NCBI GenBank assembly: GCA_027422505.1 | Contig: JAPQWV010001107.1 | Location: 60,446-124,445 of the forward strand | Length of the DNA: 64,000 nt | Reading direction: 5' to 3' | Origin: Craterostigma plantagineum | Lineage: Eukaryota > Streptophyta > Magnoliopsida > Lamiales > Linderniaceae | Shown: positions 48,100-59,639 of the stretch, in pieces | How positions within the stretch are numbered: the first letter of the stretch is position 1 | Layout of the letters: every line of letters starts with the position of its first letter | The notes under the pieces: model-generated | What the model was told of the DNA's origin: nothing | Database searches by the model: none | What the model saw: the letters and a program-made list of their open reading frames with translations, nothing else | Made by a program: the position numbers and the translations under genes

Positions 48100-49428
48100 T
48101 TTCAATTATTGTTGAAGGTTGAAATGATAATGAATGAATCTTGGGTATTATATTGTAAAAACATACGGCCTAGTTATCTATCTCTATATATTCTGAATCA
48201 ATGAGCCACATACATCATACCACTACCTTAAACTTCCCTATTTTCTTTCCTGGAAAGACAAAGAAAATCCCCATCACTAAATCAAATAGCCATTAATTAA
48301 GCCTTTTATGTATATAAAAAAATCGTAGACATTTTTTTTTAATATTGAAACGATTTTTCAATATTGTTTTTGCTTGGTTGTGTGTGTCTTGCTATCCACA
48401 TTAAAATGCTGTTTTTCGCCGTTTGATATGCAGAATTCCAAACAAAGGTAGAATAATCCAATGCGTACCATTACACTTTTTTCAATCAACTTCCACATAC
48501 TCATCGCAGCCTAAAACAATGATAATCCCCGTAACTAATTAATAGTCATGTAATAATTAAGCCTTCTTTTATATGTTAATTAATGATCTAATAAGTGGTG
48601 GAATACCGCCCGAGCATTAGGGCAACACATGGGGATAATTTAACATGTTAAGAACGCTTTGATGATCAAATAAAAAGCCATACAACAATAATCCCTCAAA
48701 ATTTGATTTGACATTTGTGGGAAAATTGAAGACAATTGATTGACATAAGACTCATCCAAGACAGGCTAGTATTTGCCAGGAAAAAAGTAGGGTCAATTCG
48801 AAATCAGGCCCCATTAAGGGTTTGATTTCGAATTCAGGCATTGTTTGAGAATTTTTTAGGTTAAATGACCTATTTTGTGTGGTGTAAAAAAGTGGTATGA
48901 AAGATAAATGAACTGGTGGTATAGAATGATCGTTTTGTATTATAAATTTCAACATACTGGTATGTCAGAGCAATGAAGTGGTACTGCAGAAAATAAATTG
49001 GTCTCTGATGATCATAAACTAATACCGAATTATGGTTGTGTTGCAAAATTTTAACATACTGATATGAAAGAGCAATGAAGTGGTACTTGCAGAACTAAAT
49101 TTTTTGCCAAGAGGGTCTGAATCCTAAATGATAGTTATGTGGGGACCTGAAATGAAAATGCCCCAAAAGAAGTAATAGCAAAAGTTCATAATATATTCAC
49201 ACAACCCACCTAATAAACCCTCAGCGCCCTTTGACATCGCAATGAATGCACCCACGATTCACCACACACACAACACGCACTGCGAACAACTAACCACTTG
49301 GAGAAAGAATCTCATTAATGTCTATGAAGAAGACGTTGGTCGGCCCCATCGCTGTAAAGGAACTCTAAGATAAGAACACAGAAACCACCTCAATCATCAC
49401 CAACCTCAGAATATAATACCATAAACAA
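48100..49428. other. AT-rich intergenic spacer
   Basis: No gene seen. Includes short poly-A and poly-T tracts and the upstream region of the next gene. Confidence 0.5.
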
Positions 49429-49934
49429 ATGGCCGTCTCAAAACCCTCGTATCAGAGGCTGAAGCATGAGAAATGGTTCGACGAAGAAGACTACGAGACG
49501 ACTTCATCCGAGAGAAGGTCGTCGCCGGGAGCTTCAGGATCGGGAACGGCGGTAGGTTCAGGCGGTCGTTTTACGTGAGGAGGAAGATGAGGGTGAGGAT
49601 TCCTAGCCTGAGGAAATTCTTGAGGAGGAAGGCGAGGCTGATAAAGCTCGCCTGCTGCAAAGTTTACAAGAGGTTGGTGGAGAGTAGGTCCCACTTGGGC
49701 GATCTCTTCGCCGGAAATTACCTGTTCATGCAGGTGAATCCCATGTCGCTGAAGTCGTACCCCAGCTATGCCGGCGGCGCCGCCCGTGCCGGAGTTCATC
49801 ACAGGCCGGCGGCGGGTGGTGGGTTTGCTGTTAAGAATAGCGATGGGGGCCTCGTCAGCTTCATGTCAGTGGCTTGTCTGCTTAATTCATTTCTTGAGGA
49901 TAAGGTTTTCCTTGTGAAGTGGTTATTCATCTGA
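49429..49934 (+). CDS. Uncharacterised small basic plant protein (one frame break)
   Basis: A single-exon gene. The ATG at 49429 opens MAVSKPSYQRLKHEKWFDEE, and near 49533 the frame moves by one base (GGGAGC where GGGAAGC would keep frame). It then continues with SFRIGNGGRFRRSFYVRRKM, VRIPSLRKFLRRKARLIKLA, VYKRLVESRSHLGDLFAGNY and LFMQVNPMSLKSYPS. The middle is strongly basic (Arg/Lys clusters) and the C-terminal half is partly hydrophobic. I recall plant proteins of this layout but no function. No domain can be named. The higher GC content against the surrounding AT-rich DNA supports a real gene. Confidence 0.6.
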
Positions 49935-50124
49935 GGAGACAAAACAAACATGTAGTTCTTAAACTAATTTAGTTAATGCAGGAGCTTGCTTGTGTTCTTT
50001 GTTGCCTTACATAAATGAGATTTATGCAACGTAAATCCATGTCGGTGATTTGGATCTCGAGTATAGAAACCGTCTCTTCTATCTAACCGAGTTGGGTATA
50101 ATCCACTTCGCTTATATATTTTAC

Positions 50125-50532
50125 CAATGTTGTAAAACTCGCTAGCCATTAGTCGGGCGCCCGGGGGGAGCGCGTCTAGGCGGGTTAGGCGGGGCCAAGA
50201 CGGTTTTTCTACGCAGAAATTAGTCGGTATACCGTTTTTTTATAAATTTTATTTACATGCTAATATACAAAAGTAAAGCTATATCAAATTTATCTATTTA
50301 AATAAATAATGTCAATTCTAATAATGTTTTTTTTGTATATAAAAAAAATTTTTGGATTTATTGTTCAAAAAAATGCAAAAGAAGAAAATGAGACCGCCTA
50401 GTCGGCCGCCTAATCGTCCGCTTAGGCCGATTAATCGGTGGAAACGATTAATCAGCCGCCTAGCCGTAAAACGCCTCGAATAGGGGCCGCCTAGCGCCTA
50501 AGGCGCCGCCTAGGGTGAGTTTTACAGCAGTG
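50125..50532. mobile_element. Non-autonomous hAT-like element with GCCGCCTAG-rich ends
   Basis: 408 bp. Ends are inverted: left CAATGTTGTAAAACTCGCT, right complement CACTGCTGTAAAACTCACC. Subterminal parts are tandem words built on GCCGCCTA/TTAGGCG with ATTAATCG. The centre is AT-rich. The terminal sequence resembles that of the 7413-8145 element (CAATGTTTTAAAACGC). No clean target duplication was found. Confidence 0.62.
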
Positions 50533-51582
50533 TTTTCGACACGTTGAATTTTTTATGATGTGTCAAAACTCAAACAGCTGAAATTTTATGATGTGTCAAG
50601 AATCTAATGGACTAATTGGGTAGAGTGTTAAGCGTTTGCGTGGAATTGGGTTATATTTGTTGAGAAATGCGAGCTTAAAACTCATTGGAGTATCGTCCTA
50701 ACAACTAGCTGACTCTTAAAATAAATTGAATCACGATCTTAACGGTGGTTTCCAGTCAACAATATTCAACTGGGTAGCTAGACAAAACGAAAGAAACATT
50801 ACGTCTCGTTGTTGAGTTTCTTGCTAAACAAAGGGAACAAAGAGAAAATAGAGACCGGTAGAGTCTATGGGGTCGAAAATAATATTAAGAAGAAATAATA
50901 TATTACAATAAAATAACATATACTACGTTTACAATGTGTCTTATATACGTTTTTCATAACATATGTTACATATGTAAGAAGAAATAATATATTATAATAG
51001 TGCATAATCAGAAATTAAACTTGAAAAAGTAAAAAATGATTTCAAAATGACGTCTTAATAAAATATTTATTTTATATACGAAAAACTAAATTTTATAATG
51101 TAATGGAACATATTTGGTTAAATAAAAATAAAACTCAAATTATTTGACATAATTCAAAATGATAAAATGTACATATACATCTTTTACTATTAATTAAATT
51201 GCACTAAAATCATGATTAGATTGTTACTCTTTTTGAAATTCAATTATTGTTAATATCATTTATGGTTATGATTCATCATAAAATATTAAGAAGTAAATAA
51301 ATTAGAGAGCTATTACAACAAATAAATTTAATTTGTTAATTATTAAAGAATAATAAATATTAAATTTAATACTATTAATAAATTTAACTCGTTTCTGTAA
51401 TTTAAAGTGATTCTCAAATAACTGAAATTTCGAATATTACTAGATTTTGGTAAATTTAATTGGAATGTGCCTAGTTTATTGATATTTTTTTAAATATAGC
51501 CCAATATATATTCAGCCCACTAGAGGACAATTTAGGTTTCTTTTCTAATCTTCCTCACACGAATCTTTTAAAAAAAATACCA
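50533..51582. other. AT-rich intergenic spacer
   Basis: About 1 kb without a gene. Very AT-rich from 50870 to 51500. Confidence 0.5.
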
Positions 51583-53141
51583 ATGTCGACGCCATCAACC
51601 ACCACCCTTTTATCGCCCGCCGCCGGGGGTCGGTCGACCCCTCTGACCCCCCTCTGATTCCGTCGCTGGAAATCAGCGAAACGATTCCGCCGAGAGGGAA
51701 ATTTTGGGAATAAACGGAAGAGGAGATTAATCAAAGAACTCAAAGGCAGCTAAGCGAGGTGTTTGCTATTTAAGCAGAGTACCTCCTCATATGAATCCTT
51801 TGAAGCTTCGGCAAATTCTTTCACAGTATGGAGAGATTCAGAGGATCTATCTCGTTCCTGAAGGTTGACTGGTGCTCTTTTTGGCTATCGTTTTTGTGTT
51901 CGATCTTTAAAATGTTGAACTTTGGATCCTTAACTTAATCAAATTTTCCTATCGAGAATATCTTATGTGCAGATCCTTCTGCTCAAGTTCGCCGAAAAAA
52001 GGCAGGTGGATTTCGAGGCCAAGAATTCTCGGAAGGGTATGCTCGATGTTATTTTGTTTTGTCTTCCGAATTCATTTACGTAGGACTGAGAATGGTACGA
52101 AGATATGCCGTACTAAAAGTAAAACCTTTTCTGCTGTTGGAAGTAGAAGCACTGCGTAAATTGTGTTTTCTTATCAATTCGTTCCCTCAACATTTCTGAT
52201 AAATTACATGGATCTCGGTCTTTGTTCAACGAAACTGCCCTGCAGTTTGGGTAGAGTTCAGTGATAAGAAAGTTGCTAAAAGAGTTGCCAAAATGTTGAA
52301 CGGAGAACAAGTAGGTATGTCCAGCAACATTCTGTTTGTTCAGATTCTTCCGCTCGCTTTCATGTCTTTGCGTTTGGTATCTTAATGAGAAAGAAAGGCC
52401 AGAAATGAGTATTGCTCTAATAAATCGCCTATGTGTGGCATCTGGCTGTGTCTTGTTATTTTGGATATGGAGAAACAGCCGATTTTATATTTATCACTGA
52501 AACGCTATTCTCCTTCAGGGGGGAAGAAGAGATCATCATTCTATTACGACCTGTGGAATATCAATATCTGACTAAATTCAAGTGGGACGACCTCACTGAA
52601 GAGAGAGTACACGAAATCCATCCTATTGTATATTTTCCTCGCCGGCATTATGGGTTAACGATAAGTCGAAACGAACGCTTTCAGCTGTAAGAACGCAGAC
52701 CGTGAGCAGAAACTGGCAATGGAGCTCTCTGCTGCAAAGAGAGAGCGTGACTTCTACCTCTCGAAAGTCCGACCAATCGAAAGCTTTCACTAAAATGGCA
52801 GAACGAGTCAAGAAAGTAAGACAATTCTTGAAGTATACGCTTATATACGATTACGGTTTCTTCTTCACGGACGGATTTCAACGCTTTCGTTTGCTCAACA
52901 GAAGCAAAAGGTCGACGTGGTGCCGAAAGTTATTCGCCAGTTTCCCCAGAAACAACCCGTCTCAAACGAAGCCGAAAGTCAAAGGATCATCAGCTGTCTA
53001 ACGAAGTCCTGCGTGGGGTGAGTCTCTCTCTCTCTCTCTCCTTCCCTTCAGCTTACTCATATTACACGGTATCTGTTCATTAAATTTAATCAAATTAACA
53101 TCGTATTCTGTTTTTTTCAGGTCTTTGGTGGTTCTACGTGA
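51583..53141 (+). CDS. Pre-rRNA processing factor ESF2/ABT1-type RNA-binding protein (frame breaks)
   Basis: Exons: about 51583-51863, 51973-52036, 52247-52314, 52519-52606, about 52687-52815, 52902-53016 and 53121-53141. Translation gives RGVCYLSRVPPHMNPLKLRQ, ILSQYGEIQRIYLVPE, DPSAQVRRKKAGGFRGQEF, WVEFSDKKVAKRVAKMLNGE, KKRSSFYYDLWNI, KFKWDDLTEE, ELSAAKRERDFYLSKV and a C-terminus KVIRQFPQKQPV...VFGGST. This is the RRM of the ESF2/ABT1 family, which acts in the nucleolus in the small-subunit processome. The family RRM is followed, as here, by a Lys/Arg/Glu-rich helix. Frame breaks occur at about 51750, 52247, 52558 (an A run one short) and 52770 (an extra C). A TC microsatellite at 53023-53041 lies in the last intron. 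The exact N-terminal start is uncertain. Confidence 0.82.
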
Positions 53142-53295
53142 ATTAATCACTACCATGTTTTGAGTGTTGCATTTGCGTGCTTTGTTATGGTTAATTTTCA
53201 AAAGCATTATTATAGGAGGTCAGCCATCGTTCAACCCTCCATTCACTGTTCAACCTCGTCCGTGCAATCCATCACCACTCTTTTCCCCCGCTACA

Positions 53296-53303
53296 TATAT
53301 AAA
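53296..53303 (+). promoter_or_regulatory. Probable TATA box of the arabinogalactan protein gene
   Basis: TATATAAA about 155 bp before the start codon at 53453, followed by a CT-rich leader. Position and sequence fit a plant core promoter. Confidence 0.5.
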
Positions 53304-53452
53304 GCCTCCATGATCGTCCTCTTCCCTCTCCATTCTTCAGTCGATTTATGCAGTGTTTCTTCTCCATCTACCAAAGAAAAAAGGAGAAATCGCTGCGAAA
53401 AAACACTCGAGAATCATCAATTTCCCCGAGAGAGAGAATAAAAAGAAAAATA

Positions 53453-53812
53453 ATGGCATCAACCACGCCTCCGTCTTCGCCCTCGTCTGCATCATAACCG
53501 TCGCCGTGGCCTCCGCTGCCCAGTCTCCTTCCTCCGCCCCGTCGGCCGCTCCAATTTCCTCCCCCTACGCTGCCCCTCTCCCGTCGTTTGCGGCCTCGCC
53601 GGAATCCGGCGTTGCCGAATCGCCGGACGATCCGGTGACTACTTGGACTCTCCGCCTGCGCCAGCCTCGGAGGCCGCCGTGGCCCCCGCCGCTGAAGCTC
53701 CCGGCCGACGGGCCCCGCCTTCGCCGCCGACACTCCCAAGGGAGGTGCCGCCGGCTTGAAGGCGTCCGCTGCTTTGGGAACTGCCGCCGTCGCTGGATAC
53801 TTGTTTCTTTAA
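53453..53812 (+). CDS. Classical arabinogalactan protein (frame breaks)
   Basis: The ATG at 53453 is followed, one base out of frame, by the hydrophobic signal peptide HASVFALVCIITVAVASAA, then an Ala/Ser/Pro-rich mature part (QSPSSAPSAAPISSPYAAPL, AASPESGVAESPDD). The end, in a third frame, is GGAAGLKASAALGTAAVAGY followed by LFL, a C-terminal hydrophobic signal as for a GPI anchor. Pro-rich AGPs are secreted, hydroxylated and heavily arabinogalactosylated at the cell surface. GC-rich, intronless. At least two one-base frame breaks (near 53460 and 53630-53710) separate the parts. Confidence 0.75.
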
Positions 53813-54207
53813 ATTGATTGATCTTGATTGAGCAGTGATGGTGCTTGGTTATAATAAGTCATATTAGGTCCAATACATAATATTATTTATCAGGTCCGTT
53901 TATTCTTATCACGCCCATGGGCTTTAGATTATTTATCAGATGGCCCGCTTTATTTTACCGGACTTTTTATTTAATATCGGGTTGCCAATAGTAAGACAAA
54001 ACACTTTAAAGCAGATTATATTTATATTATCGGCCTTTTCTTGGGAAGCAAACCAGGCCGAAAGGAATTGATTGTGCATGGTAAATTTGATCTTTCCATC
54101 AATATAATTATATTGAGATGCTAAGATATGTCGATGTACCATATGAAGTAGATGGTTTGTCCGCCATCTCGTAGATGCCCATATGATACGCCGTCCCCAA
54201 TCTCGAT

Positions 54208-54882
54208 ATGGCCAAGTCAATCGAATCCGACGACATAGAATCCGCAAGCACCGTTGAGAAAATTCATAGTCAAAGAACAAATGATTCGTCGTTTCACAAG
54301 TCCCGCCTTCACAAAGTAAGCAGTGTTCGTGCCAGCCCGCTGGGCCACCCTTGGAAGAGAACGCAACGAGAGGCGTTCTCTGATGGCCAGCCAGAGGATA
54401 AACTCGTGTCGCGGAACTCTTAACACCTCCAACTAAGGCAGCCCATCGAACGGGCTCCCGCCGAGAACGTATGGCCTCTCTGACGGTCGCCGTCGAGAAA
54501 CGTCCATCCGACGATCCCACCCAACGAACGAATCCGATGTAGATGGGTGGACTGTCGGCATGCTGGAGGCGATCTCTAGGAGTAGATGGGTCGCCGTTTG
54601 GGCAGGCCAAGCCCATCCTTTGGAATTAATAACCGAGGAGAGACGTACATCCTGGGGTAACCCCATCACCATCGGGCCTCGAAGAAAGCGCTCAAGGAGT
54701 GGCGTCACCGTTAGTCGGGATCTTTCCACAGCCAATAGACGCGCCATCGCCAACCTGAAAAGAGATAAAGGCGTAAAAGTGGTCGAAATTTGAGTAGCTT
54801 CTTCCAGCTCCAAGCGTCGTTTGTCGTTGGCTGAAGTTCCCAAACGAACGAGATCGAAGACGGGTACAATAAAGCCAATCAA
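54208..54882 (-). pseudogene. LINE zf-RVT and RNase-H-proximal remnant
   Basis: Fragments such as PRHEFILWLAIRERLSLRSL and the Cys segment HCLLCEGGTCETTNHLFFDY match the zinc-binding region found after plant L1 reverse transcriptases. They are in two frames. Confidence 0.75.
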
Positions 54883-55044
54883 CCCAGATGGACCCCGCCT
54901 CCTTAGTGACCATGCTCCGGAGACGCTGCATCAATAAGGCTTTGTTATCTGCACCTATAGACCGAATGCCGAGGCCCCCTTCCTGACGCGGTAGGCAAAC
55001 ATCAGCCCAAGCAACTTTAGCCGCCGAACCCGACCAAAGAACTG

Positions 55045-56740
55045 TCACAACCGAGCCTCCAAGGCGTGGATAACACTATTAGGTAAAAGAAAACCCCAGA
55101 CCAGTAAGCGTGAAGCGTAGAGAGAACCGACTTGACCAGCTGAATACGTCCTGCTTATGAGAGGGATCGGTTCAGCCAAGACCCAAGTCGAGCATCCACC
55201 TTCTGAAGAGGTGGAGCACAATCCATGATCGAGAGCCGAGAAGTGAGGAGAGGTACTCCTAGGTAACGGACTGGAAGATGACCAATCATAAAACCCATAA
55301 GGGACTGAAGACGATCTGCAATAGGCCCGCTCGCTTAGCCACAAACATCTCACGCTTCGCAGGACTGGTGCAAGACCTGAAAGTGCGGAAAAGTCATCCG
55401 AGACAGATTTGAGGATCCCGACCGCAGTTTGTCCGCATGATAGACAAAAGCAAATCATCAACAAAGGTTAGCATGGCAAGAGGGGCCGCCTCACATCGCC
55501 AGTGGAAACGAAAGCGAGGCGCACTTCGAATATGGTGATCAACATACCCCATGCAAAACTTCCATAACGAGTGTAAAGATGTATGGCGATAAAGGGTCGC
55601 CTTGACGTATGCCGCGTTTTCCCCGCGAAAAAATCGATCGGGCAGCCATGCAAATTAATAAGAAAGTTGGCGTAGTCATGAACATCGAACCCACTGAATA
55701 AAGCGCGATGAAACCCCATAGCTTCCATCGTGGCAAAATGAAACACCATTCCACTTTATCATATGCCTTTGCCAAGTCAACTTTGGATGCCACCCTAGGT
55801 GGTCGACTACTGTGTTGTATCCAAGGCAAATTTCCTGAGCGAGCAATACATTATCGCTGCCTGACCTGGGGTGAATGCCGCTTGTGATGGGTGTACCAAA
55901 TACAAAACGGAACCCTTGAGCCGATTAGCCATAGTTTTTGAGATCACCTTGAAAATGACGTTACAACAAGAAATAGGCCGAAAATCCGCGGCCGTTCGTG
56001 GACTCTCCTTCTTTCGAATAAGAGTGATGAAGGTGCTATTAAGGCCCTTGAGAAGCCGCCCCGTCGAGAAGAAATCTTGAACCGCCGAAGTGAAATCATC
56101 ACCATTACGTCCATGCCGCTTTGAAAAAAGCCGATGTGAAACCATCAGGGCCTGGGGCTTTCTCGTTCCCCATGGAAAACAATGCCTCTTTGACCTCGGC
56201 TGCAAGGACCGGTCGAACCATGTCTCCGCATCCGCCCGATTAAGTTGACGGGTTATGAATGATGCTAGGTCGTGAGATGCAACCGGGAAAGAACGAGCCG
56301 ACTGGCCAAGTAACTCATGATAGAACCAGAGCAGCTCAGTCCGAACTGCTGGCTCGCCCTCATGGAGTTCCCCGTTATCCCCCTCGAGTGAGAAGATGCG
56401 ATTAATAGGTCCGTCGCAACGCTACTTTTTTGAAGAAAAGAGCAGTGCATTGGTCCCCATCCTTAAGCCACGCTAGCTTATCTCGTTAGATAAACCATAA
56501 TGTTCCATGTCAATCGCCTCGTGTACTTCGCTCTACATGCCCGCTCAAGGTCATGGAAACCGTCCCTCATCAGGATAGCGACTGGCAACAGCTGACTGGT
56601 ATCAAGAAAACGCTTCGCCTCGCAAACATTTGCCGTGAGATTACCTTTTCTGCGTCTTAGATTTTTGAAAATAGGCTTGAAAAATTTCATCCGACACACC
56701 AACTGAAACACGGGAAGCCCGAAATAGGCAAACCCCACGC
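55045..56740 (-). pseudogene. LINE reverse transcriptase remnant
   Basis: Parts include LNSTFITLIRKKESPRTAAD, FRPISCCNVIFKVISKTMAN and SQAAFTPGQAA (55807-56205), then DLAKAYDKVEWCFI (catalytic Asp region) and GIRQGDPLSPYIFTLVMEVL (55468-55829). The segment near 55450, where the F-A-D-D active site is expected, reads MLMICFCLSCGQ in the visible frame, so the site is broken or frame-shifted. Confidence 0.85.
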
Positions 56741-56811
56741 CTGCTGAACATGCGATAAGAACCTCACATGACGAATGAGGAAGTTCTCAAATCGAAAGGG
56801 GACTCTGTGAT

Positions 56812-57441
56812 CTGATAAGTCATGATTTTACATAAATATTATACCCCATAAAAGCGTGTTATTGTTCGTTATTTTATCGAAATGGCCTCGAATATTTAAC
56901 ATCTAAGAATATATATTTTATTTGCAAGATAAACCAAATGTGGGAAGTTTGGACATGGAAAGAGCTTAGAGAAAAATCAGCATTAGTATTTGGAATGGGA
57001 TGTTCAATCAATTGTTAGACCACACGTTGCTTTTATCTATCCCACATAGACAAGGAGAGGAGACAAACAAGCATGCAGTAAAAAGTCACAAAAGCTTTTT
57101 GCTACAGTACCACAAGAGACAAGTCACATTCCAACCATGACATGATTACTCAAGGGCACCAGAAGACATGAAAGATAAAAGGAATCTCATTTACGGCATG
57201 ATTGGGTCCATTATGTTATATTTGCTTATCATAAGACAAGATGCCACAAAAGTCGAGCTGAGCATGCGCCTCAATTCAAGGAAGGAAAAGTCAGAAAATA
57301 AAAGATCTATTCCAACTAGTGCGCATGGAGATCAGATGATATGCTACTGCTTTATAAGGCCATGTGACGAAAGTGAAGAAAGAGGGGGGGGGGGGGGGGG
57401 GGGGAGGGGTGGGGGGGTGTGGGGGGGGGGGGGGGGGGTGT

Positions 57442-57474
<33 letters not shown>

Positions 57475-58798
57475 GCTGAAAAAAAAAAACACAGACATCA
57501 TATTTCATCCTCTCAAATATTGCTCAAGGCCACCTATAATAAAATTCGGTAGAGCAACCAACACAGGCATCGCGTCCGGGCTGCTGCGGCCGGCGAATCA
57601 TCAAGGTCGCTGCTCTTCGTTCGCATCACACATCTGACGTCTCCCTCACGCTGAACATCCACAGGGCCGAGGATTATTGTAGCACAAACCTCTCACACCT
57701 TCTCCCTGACCTCGCTGCCAATCGAAGCTCACAGCTTAAGGAGCAAGCGGAGCCACCAAGCAAGCTGCTCCCAGGTAGCACATGCCACATACCACAGGGT
57801 GAAAATTTCCAAGCAGCCAGCTCTTGTACGGGAGGAGGAGCAGTGACACGGAGGCGATCTTTCAACAGCTGGGAACTAGCCGAGACTCACGACCTTCCGT
57901 ATCATTGACGACCAAGAAGAACCGAGAGAGCTACGAGCACGATCCCGAGGGTCTCCAAGGTGCCTCCCCGACGGAGAGAAACCGAGGCGACACGTGACAA
58001 CTCGAGCGTCGTGAAGGGGCGTATTCTTTACCTTTAACATCTTTTTTTCACTCTATATTGTTTTGACTACGATTGTCCCATGTTAGCTTAAATTACTTGT
58101 GTGGTTAATGGCGTGTTAGGCCGAACTATTATTGCGTGTTGGTGTTATTTGTATTTTATTTAATTATTGATTTAAGTTACGTGTTCGCTATCTGTGTTTA
58201 CTGCTTGCTTATGTCTAATCAACATGTGCATGACCTTTGGTTGGTTTGAGACGGACAAAGTGATTAGACCGTTAGAATAATAGATAGCGAATACCACGAC
58301 GTAAAACCGACCAGAGATGGAATTCGGTTTCGTCCGTGTGGTTTCCGAGACCTTAGGCGCCGAAAGTTTCTAATCTCGGGGAAATTCATAAAGTTGAATG
58401 CGTGCGGGGTAACTCATCATATAGGAATATAGTTGATTGGTTCACTTTTGCATAGGATCGTTTATTGCGGGACAAACGAATAGCGATTATTTTTGGAATT
58501 TTACCTCAACTAGATTTTTATATTGTTTAGATAAAATCAGTCGTATTAATACGTAGGAATATTTTGTGCCGAGCACGTGCCTTGACCCATCCGTCGTTGA
58601 TTTATCCATTTTCTTTCTTGTTTTAATTATGTTATTTTTTTTATTTGCATTTTATTTTATTAAATCCACAATATATAAAAACTCGTTTTAGTCTAAATTA
58701 AATTTCAGAATAATATTTTAAATTTGTCGAGCTGTCCTCGTGGATCGATACTTGGACTTGTCCATTTTATACTACTTGCACGACCTAGTACACTTTCA
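56812..58798 (+). repeat. Divergent Athila-type LTR inserted in the LINE
   Basis: Begins TGATAAGTCATGATTTTACA and contains TATACCCCATAAAAGCG, matching the element-sense start of the Athila-like LTRs in this window (TGATAAGTTGGGATTTATGC). Its last 500 bp (about 58230-58798) match the other half (ACGTAAAACCGACCAGAGATGG, TTAGGCGCCGAAAG, TACTACTTGCACGACCTAGT). The LTR is therefore full-span but about 600 bp longer, with a poly-G tract and a GC-rich segment in the middle. No primer site follows, so it is a solo LTR or rearranged copy. No clear 5-bp duplication was found. Confidence 0.75.
57384..57473 (+). repeat. Poly-G tract
   Basis: About 90 bases of almost pure G broken by a few A and T (GGGAGGGGTGGGGGGGTGTG type), followed by AGCTGAAAAAAAAAAA. 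It can form many G-quadruplexes. Its exact length is unlikely to be reliable in any assembly. Confidence 0.9.
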
Positions 58799-58820
58799 AA
58801 CAAGCTTTGATCGTCCTCGA

Positions 58821-59637
58821 TCATGATCCCTCCGTGGTATTGCGCCAAGGACAAGCGCACAATGATCCGATGTCGCAGGGAGGATGAACATGGTAACCCC
58901 GTGTCTGGAAATCGAGAAAGCCACGTCGGGTTGCCCAACATCCGATCCGCTGTCCCACACATACCCGCCGTTGCACGTTGTGTTGGTTATACCACGTGAA
59001 AAACTGCCCCGTCGAAGGCAAGGTGACAAGATCGGCTCGAGTAAGGCAATTGCGCATGTCATCCATATCTCGTGGATGAATGGCACCACCCCTTCTACCG
59101 GCATCGTGAATAATAGCATTAAGTCGCCCATAATAACCCATACATCCTCCGCACGCCCACAAGTAAGAAGTAATATCCTCCCATAAATCCATTCTCTGCT
59201 CCCGGCGGTTCTGACCATAAATGAACGATGATAAAAACACCTCACGCGTCGCAAGCAAAAGTCCACCTTACAATGGACAGATGGGCTGATAATCCCACAA
59301 TAGTCACATGAAGAACCGAGTGGCCCCCCCACGTCATAATCAAAGACAACTGCCATTGTGACCGTATGCCATGAGAAATTCCGGTGGCATTCATATTCGC
59401 AACCCTCGTCTCAGAGACCCACCACTGTAAGATACACGCGCTAAAAACTCTCCTACCGCCCACCCATGGTCTCACTATTGAGGGCGGGACATTCCATACG
59501 CCAAATGGAATCATGGATCCCCCACGTCCTGTGCGGCTGCACTGCTTTAGGCCCGTAGTAGTGATCAAAACGCCATTCGAGTCAGGTAGTTCATGAAGGA
59601 TGGCAGAGGGATTAGTATCTTTCGCTTGAGCCACCAC
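58821..59637 (-). pseudogene. LINE endonuclease remnant
   Basis: An APE-type endonuclease in pieces: a segment with ETRVANMNATGISHGI (catalytic Glu region), YYGRLNAIIHD with a degenerate GDFN-like part, FFTWYNQ, FLDFQTRGYHVHP and the closing SDHCALVL (the conserved SDH). The pieces lie in two frames. Confidence 0.75.
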
Positions 59638-59639
59638 AG

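Noticed and set aside
53368..53739. Minus-strand Gly/Arg-rich frame over the arabinogalactan gene
   Set aside because: It is the antisense of a GC-rich Ala/Pro coding sequence.
57364..57637. Poly-Gly frames
   Set aside because: They are translations of the poly-G tract.
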